Origin: DASSJT01 sp963715025
Lineage (GTDB): Bacteria; Actinomycetota; Actinomycetes; Actinomycetales; Dermatophilaceae
DNA length: 64,000 bases
Direction of reading: 5' to 3'
Assembly: GCA_963715025.1 (NCBI GenBank)
Contig: CAVQQQ010000002.1
Location: 1-64,000, forward strand
A program made the translations under genes and the position numbers. Positions 59,726-64,000 of the stretch are shown here, in pieces; position 1 is the stretch's first letter, and every line of letters begins with the position of its first letter. The notes below the pieces were generated by a model. That model worked only from the letters and a program-made list of their open reading frames with translations, was not told the DNA's origin and made no database searches.

Positions 59726-59766
59726 CGAGGGGGGTATGCCGGGTGCCCACCCGGCATACCCCCTCG
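59726..59766 (+). terminator. long GTATGCC-type hairpin
   Basis: CGAGGGGGGTATGCCGGGTG pairs with the matching arm ending ATACCCCCTCG (one base of G/C run unpaired). It lies 35 bases after the secreted protein gene. Confidence 0.88.
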
Positions 59767-59901
59767 CTGCGTACCCCCTCACCGCACAGCCCCCGCCTTC
59801 GTGCACGACCGGGTTATTCGTGGCACGGTTCACGTTTGGGGCACTTTGAACGGGGAAGGTTGCAGTTGAACGATTGACTGCCAGAGAAAGTCGTGGCTAG
59901 G

Positions 59902-59939
59902 ATTCCGAATATAGAAAAGCAATTCCATATTGCGGAAAT
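59902..59939 (+). promoter_or_regulatory. AT-rich operator region upstream of aceB
   Basis: ATTCCGAATATAGAAA and ATTCCATATTGCGGAAAT are two related TTCC...GGAA-type inverted repeats in an otherwise GC-rich region, 16-53 bases before the aceB start. TTCC-N7-GGAA sites are typical for IclR-family regulators of glyoxylate and allantoin genes. The regulator is not in this window. Confidence 0.5.
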
Positions 59940-59954
59940 AATGAGGCTTCAACG

Positions 59955-61541
59955 ATGGGAATGACCGTGGCTGAAGGCGTGCAGATCACCGGCGACAGCA
60001 GCAAGCGTTACGACGAAGTGCTCACCCCCGCGGCCCTGGAGCTCCTGGCAGATCTGCACCGGTCCTTCGACGCCCGGCGTCTGGAGCTGTTGGAGGCCCG
60101 CGAGGACCGGTACGCCCGACTCGTAGCGGGGGAGATGCTGCAGTTCCTTCCCGAGACGCAGCACGTGCGCGACGGTGACTGGCAGGTCGCCCCGCCGGCG
60201 CCCGGTCTGGTCGACCGCCGGGTCGAGATCACCGGGCCGACCGACCGCAAGATGACCATCAACGCGCTCAACTCGGGCGCCAAGGTCTGGCTCGCGGACT
60301 TCGAGGACGCCTCGACCCCGACCTGGGGCAACGTCGTGCAGGGCCAGCTCAACCTCATGGACGCCCTCGACCGCACGATCGACTTCACCAGCGAAGAGGG
60401 CAAGTCCTACTCGCTGCGCCCCGCCGACGAGCTGGCCACGATCGTCGTGCGCCCTCGCGGCTGGCACCTCAACGAGAAGCACGTCGTCGTCGACGGCCAG
60501 CAGATGTCCGGCGGCCTGGTCGATTTCGGCCTCTACGTGTTCCACTGCGCCCAGCGCCAGCTCGACGCCGGCAAGGGCCCGTACTTCTACCTTCCGAAGA
60601 TGGAGAGCCACCTCGAGGCGCGGCTCTGGAACGACGTCTTCGTCCGCGCCCAGGAGCACCTGGGCATCCCCCGGGGCACCATCCGGGCCACCGTTCTGAT
60701 CGAGACCTACCCGGCCGCCTTCGAGATGGAGGAGATCCTCTACGAGCTGCGCGAGCACTCGGCGGGGCTCAACGCCGGCCGCTGGGACTACATCTTCAGC
60801 GTCATCAAGAAGTTCCGTACGCGCGGCAGGGACTTCCTGCTCCCGGACCGCAACCAGGTCACCATGACCGTGCCGTTCATGCGCAGCTACACCGAGCTGC
60901 TCGTCCGCACCTGCCACAAGCGCGGGGCACACGCGATCGGCGGCATGGCGGCGTTCATCCCGAGCCGGGACCCCGAGGTCAACGAGGCCGCCTTCCAGAA
61001 GGTCACCGACGACAAGACCCGCGAGGCCGGCGCCGGGTTCGACGGCTCGTGGGTGGCCCACCCCGGGATGGTCGAGCTGTGCCGGGAGGCCTTCACCAAG
61101 GTCCTCGGCGACCGGCCCAACCAGCTGGACCGCAAGCGCGAGGACGTGCACGTCACCGCCGAGCAGCTCCTCGACGTCAAGTCCACGCCAGGCACCGTGA
61201 CCGAGGCCGGGCTGCGCAACAACATCAGCGTGGGCATCCAGTACCTCCACACCTGGCTGAAGGGCACCGGCGCCGTCGGCATCTTCAACCTGATGGAGGA
61301 CGCGGCAACCGCCGAGATCTCGCGCTCCCAGGTGTGGCAGTGGCTCCACAACGACATCGAGCTCGACACCGGCGAGAAGGTCACCCGCGAGCTCATCGAC
61401 CGCATCGTCACCGAGGAGATCGCGAAGCTCCCGGGCGACCCGGCCGAGTACGACAAGGCGAGGTCGACCTTCCTCGAGGTCGCGGTCGCCGACGACTTCG
61501 CGGAGTTCCTCACGCTGCCGGCCTACGAGCGGATGCCCTGA
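59955..61541 (+). CDS. aceB: malate synthase A
   Basis: A 528-residue malate synthase of the A type, normal length. It condenses glyoxylate and acetyl-CoA to malate. Blocks include KVWLADFEDASTPTWGNVVQ (metal-binding aspartate/glutamate), VVRPRGWHLNEKHV, YFYLPKMESHLEARLWNDVF, RATVLIETYPAAFEMEEILY and NAGRWDYIFSVIKKFRTRGR. The C-terminal NLMEDAATAEISRSQVWQWL holds the catalytic aspartate. It is the first gene of an operon with glcD and glcE, so its role here is likely to consume glyoxylate made from glycolate. No isocitrate lyase lies nearby. Confidence 0.96.
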   Translation: MGMTVAEGVQITGDSSKRYDEVLTPAALELLADLHRSFDARRLELLEAREDRYARLVAGEMLQFLPETQHVRDGDWQVAPPAPGLVDRRVEITGPTDRKMTINALNSGAKVWLADFEDASTPTWGNVVQGQLNLMDALDRTIDFTSEEGKSYSLRPADELATIVVRPRGWHLNEKHVVVDGQQMSGGLVDFGLYVFHCAQRQLDAGKGPYFYLPKMESHLEARLWNDVFVRAQEHLGIPRGTIRATVLIETYPAAFEMEEILYELREHSAGLNAGRWDYIFSVIKKFRTRGRDFLLPDRNQVTMTVPFMRSYTELLVRTCHKRGAHAIGGMAAFIPSRDPEVNEAAFQKVTDDKTREAGAGFDGSWVAHPGMVELCREAFTKVLGDRPNQLDRKREDVHVTAEQLLDVKSTPGTVTEAGLRNNISVGIQYLHTWLKGTGAVGIFNLMEDAATAEISRSQVWQWLHNDIELDTGEKVTRELIDRIVTEEIAKLPGDPAEYDKARSTFLEVAVADDFAEFLTLPAYERMP

Positions 61542-61545
61542 CCGC

Positions 61546-63003
61546 ATGGACGCGCTCGCGCTCGCAGCGCACCTTCGTCCCCTCCTCGGGGACGATGCGG
61601 TCATCACCGACCACCAGCGCCTGCGCACCTACGAGTGCGACGGCCTGGCGCACTACAAGGTCACCCCGGCCCTGGTCGTGCTGGCCGAGACCACCGAGCA
61701 CGTGGCCACCGTGGTCCGGGCTTGCGCCGCCAACGGGATTCCTTTCGTAGCGCGGGGGTCCGGCACGGGGCTCTCTGGCGGCGCGCTGCCCCACGCCGAC
61801 GGTGTGCTCATCGTGATGTCGAAGATGCGCCAGATCCTGGAGATCGACCGCGACAACCAGCGGGCCGTCGTGCAGCCGGGGGTCATCAACCTGCAGCTGA
61901 CCCGGGAGGCCCAGCCGCTCGGGTACTACTACGCCCCCGATCCCTCCAGCCAGCAGGTGTGCTCGATCGGCGGCAACGTCGCCGAGAACTCCGGCGGCGC
62001 CCACTGCCTCAAGTACGGCTTCACCGCCAACCACGTGACCGGTGTCGAGTTCGTGACCCCCTCGGGCGACATCGTCCGGATCGGCGGCAAGGCCCCGGAC
62101 GCGCCCGGGTATGACCTGCTCGGGGCCGTGGTCGGGTCCGAGGGGACCTTGGGCATCGCGACCGAGGTGACCGTCCGGCTCACGCGCACTCCCGAGGACG
62201 TCCGCACCCTGCTCGCCGGCTTCCCGCACACCGACCAGGCTGGCGCGGCAGTCTCGGCCATCATCGGGGCCGGCGTGATCCCCGCCGCCATCGAGATGAT
62301 GGACGCGCTGGCCATCGAGGCGGCCGAGGCAGCCGTCCAGTGCGGCTACCCCGACGGCGCCGGCGCGGTGCTGATCGTGGAGCTCGACGGGCCGGCCGTG
62401 GAGGTGCAGCACCAGTTCGACCAGGTCGAGGGCTTCTGCCGCGCCAACGGCGCCTTCGAGATCCGCATCGCCGCGGACGACGCCGAGCGCGCGCTGTTCT
62501 GGAAGGGTCGCAAGTCGGCCTTCGCCGCCGTCGGCCGGATCAGCCCCGACTACATCGTCCAGGACGGCGTGATTCCGCGGACGACCCTGCCCGAGGTGCT
62601 CCGCCGCATCGCCCAGCTCTCGGAGGAGGCCGGCGTCCGGGTGGCCAACGTGTTCCACGCAGGCGACGGGAACCTCCACCCGCTGGTGCTCTTCGACGAC
62701 ACCGTGGAAGGCGAGGCCGAGCGCGCCGAGAAGGTGTCGGGGGCGATCCTCGACCTCTGTATCCAGAACGGCGGCTCCATCACCGGGGAGCACGGCGTCG
62801 GCTCCGACAAGGCGAAGTACATGCCGCGGATGTTCACCGACGCGGACCTCGACACCATGCAGCTGCTCCGGTGCGCCTTCGACCCGGCCTCGATCTCCAA
62901 CCCCGGCAAGGTCTTTCCCACGCCGCGGCTCTGCGGCGAGCGTCCCGGCCGCCACCAGGGGGCCCACCCGCTCGCCGAGGCCGGGATCGCAGAGGTCTTC
63001 TGA
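61546..63003 (+). CDS. glcD: glycolate oxidase subunit GlcD (FAD-linked)
   Basis: A 485-residue FAD_binding_4 oxidase starting four bases after aceB. FAD-binding blocks are FVARGSGTGLSGGALPHADG, QVCSIGGNVAENSGGAHCLK and LLGAVVGSEGTLGIATEVTV. The C-terminal FAD-oxidase domain carries VFHAGDGNLHPLVLFDD and GSITGEHGVGSDKAKYMPRM. It oxidises glycolate (or lactate) to glyoxylate in a membrane-associated complex with GlcE and the iron-sulfur GlcF. The stop overlaps the glcE ATG. Confidence 0.94.
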   Translation: MDALALAAHLRPLLGDDAVITDHQRLRTYECDGLAHYKVTPALVVLAETTEHVATVVRACAANGIPFVARGSGTGLSGGALPHADGVLIVMSKMRQILEIDRDNQRAVVQPGVINLQLTREAQPLGYYYAPDPSSQQVCSIGGNVAENSGGAHCLKYGFTANHVTGVEFVTPSGDIVRIGGKAPDAPGYDLLGAVVGSEGTLGIATEVTVRLTRTPEDVRTLLAGFPHTDQAGAAVSAIIGAGVIPAAIEMMDALAIEAAEAAVQCGYPDGAGAVLIVELDGPAVEVQHQFDQVEGFCRANGAFEIRIAADDAERALFWKGRKSAFAAVGRISPDYIVQDGVIPRTTLPEVLRRIAQLSEEAGVRVANVFHAGDGNLHPLVLFDDTVEGEAERAEKVSGAILDLCIQNGGSITGEHGVGSDKAKYMPRMFTDADLDTMQLLRCAFDPASISNPGKVFPTPRLCGERPGRHQGAHPLAEAGIAEVF

Positions 63004-64000
63004 TGTCAGACGTCCTCGCCGACCTGCGCGCAGCCGCGGGCGGGCACGCGCGCGAGGCCGCCGGTGACGATGCAGTCGCCGGTATGCCGGTGCGCTGGGT
63101 CGCGCGCCCGGGCTCCACCGACGAGACGTCGGCCGTGCTCCGGGCTGCGGCTGCGCACAGCCTGAGCGTGGTCTCCCGCGGGTCCGGCACCAAGCTCGGG
63201 TGGGGCGCCCCGCCCGAGAGCGCTGACCTGGTCCTGGACACGACCGGGCTCGACACACTGGTCGAACACGCGGCCGGCGACCTCATCTGTGTGGTCGGTG
63301 CCGGGCGCCGGCTGGACACCCTCGCCGCCGACCTCGCACCCGCCGGCCAGCGCCTCGGCGTCGACCCCTCGCGGCGCGGCACCGTGGGAGGGGCGGTCGC
63401 CACCGCCGCCACCGGCCCGAACCGCCTGCACCATGGCCCGGTCCGTGACCAGGTCATCGGCATGACCCTCGTACGCGCTGACGGGGTCGTGGCGCATGCC
63501 GGCGGAAAGGTGGTCAAGAACGTCGCGGGCTACGACCTCGGCAAGCTGCTCACCGGCTCGTTCGGAACTCTGGGGGTCATCACCCAGGTCGCCTTCCGCC
63601 TCCACCCGGTGCCCGAGGCACGGCAATGGGTGAGCGTGCCCGTCTCCGAGCCGGACGGCATACAGGATCTGGTGCTGGCCGTGGTGCACTCCCAGATCGT
63701 GCCGTCGGCCCTCGAGCTCGACTGGCGCGCGGGGGAGGGCACGCTCAGCCTGCTCCTGGAGGGCATCCCGCCTGGTGTGGAGGGGCGCACCGCGCAGGCG
63801 CTTGCCCTGCTGGGCAGCGGCGCCAGCGCGAGCGACCAACCGCCAGTCTGGTGGGGGAGCGAGCCCGAGAGCAGCGCCGGCGCCCTGCTCAAGGTCACCC
63901 ACGAGATCGCCGGCCTCTCCCGGCTGCTGTCGGCCGTCGATGAGGGCGGGGCCGCTGCCGGCCTGGCGCCCACGCTGCGCGGCAGCTCAGGGGTGGGTAC
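63003..64000 (+). CDS. glcE: glycolate oxidase subunit GlcE (partial, runs off window)
   Basis: The gene starts with ATG overlapping the glcD stop (TGATG). Some 332 codons are present and the reading frame is open at the window edge. FAD-binding signatures are VVSRGSGTKLGWGAPPESAD, GQRLGVDPSRRGTVGGAVAT AATGPNRLHHGPVRDQVIGM and NVAGYDLGKLLTGSFGTLGV. GlcE is the second flavin subunit of the glycolate oxidase complex; glcF should follow outside the window. The sequence DGIQD uses the rare codon ATA because it contains GGCATAC. Confidence 0.93.
   Translation, partial: MSDVLADLRAAAGGHAREAAGDDAVAGMPVRWVARPGSTDETSAVLRAAAAHSLSVVSRGSGTKLGWGAPPESADLVLDTTGLDTLVEHAAGDLICVVGAGRRLDTLAADLAPAGQRLGVDPSRRGTVGGAVATAATGPNRLHHGPVRDQVIGMTLVRADGVVAHAGGKVVKNVAGYDLGKLLTGSFGTLGVITQVAFRLHPVPEARQWVSVPVSEPDGIQDLVLAVVHSQIVPSALELDWRAGEGTLSLLLEGIPPGVEGRTAQALALLGSGASASDQPPVWWGSEPESSAGALLKVTHEIAGLSRLLSAVDEGGAAAGLAPTLRGSSGVG

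Noticed and set aside
59949..61628. 559-residue minus-strand frame opposite aceB
   Set aside because: Shadow of malate synthase in GC-rich DNA; no family signature.
61510..63258. 582-residue minus-strand frame opposite glcD
   Set aside because: Shadow frame; the plus strand carries clear FAD-oxidase motifs throughout.
1..64000. tRNA genes or CRISPR arrays
   Set aside because: No cloverleaf with a GTTCRANYC arm and no regularly spaced repeat series was found on either strand; the only tandem repeats are the 14-bp and 49-bp units reported.

Overview
This window is high-GC (about 70%) actinobacterial DNA. Gene content points to the Micrococcales, most likely an Intrasporangiaceae-like organism (Terrabacter, Phycicoccus or Janibacter type): class II ribonucleotide reductase with NrdR, an ECF41/SigJ sigma factor, DUF222/HNH (13E12-type) repeats, a WS/DGAT wax ester synthase, GerW and AbiE. 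The family assignment is inference from gene content. No tRNA, rRNA or CRISPR array was seen.

Layout. 1-6 kb: an LLM-class oxidoreductase, a GNAT protein, then nrdR-nrdJ behind two NrdR boxes; nrdJ carries a 145-residue mini-intein next to the catalytic cysteine. 6-9.5 kb: a scrap zone with a cut-off HNH nuclease, a LuxR-type remnant, a coiled-coil ORF, an intact HNH_2 nuclease and a frameshifted DNA glycosylase. 9.5-14.9 kb: an acetoin-dehydrogenase-type operon on the minus strand (E1a-E1b-E2-AcoX-AcoL-like) whose E1-alpha gene is broken twice. 15-21 kb: decayed genes (PD-(D/E)xK-like protein, helicase-associated protein, NYN/OST-HTH protein, pieces of a Phd/PIN toxin-antitoxin pair, a GNAT tail, TfoX). 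21-26.8 kb: a molybdopterin oxidoreductase with one frameshift, an epimerase plus ECF41 sigma factor unit with a matching promoter, and an SMP-30 protein. 27-33.6 kb: VOC, pRiA4b-type pair, aldo/keto reductase, HxlR regulator, class III aminotransferase, HipA. 34-41.7 kb: DUF222/HNH gene, hydrolases, TspO, and an ECF sigma / zinc anti-sigma locus divergent from an exported helical protein. 42-49.6 kb: winged-helix protein, membrane protein, nitroreductase, pieces of three mobile or repeated elements, aldo/keto reductase, hydrolase. 49.7-53 kb: acyl-CoA ligase and wax ester synthase, a storage-lipid pair. 53.4-57.9 kb: SRPBCC/HxlR divergent pair, histidine phosphatase, gerW, a helicase remnant and a complete abiEi-abiEii module. 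58-64 kb: a secreted muramidase-like FG-GAP protein, then aceB-glcD-glcE for glycolate/glyoxylate use, running off the window.

The most unusual signal is not a gene. The heptamer GGCATAC/GTATGCC occurs more than 40 times by eye, against about 6-7 expected from base composition. It is found inside genes, where it brings in rare TAT or GCA codons, and as inverted pairs forming hairpins between genes, mostly at 3' ends. This arrangement resembles the DNA uptake sequences of Neisseria and Pasteurellaceae, but its function here is unknown.

About ten genes, mainly between 8.7 and 23.6 kb, carry single-base frameshifts, at least two of them in short G or C runs. Real decay and assembly error cannot be told apart from this sequence alone.
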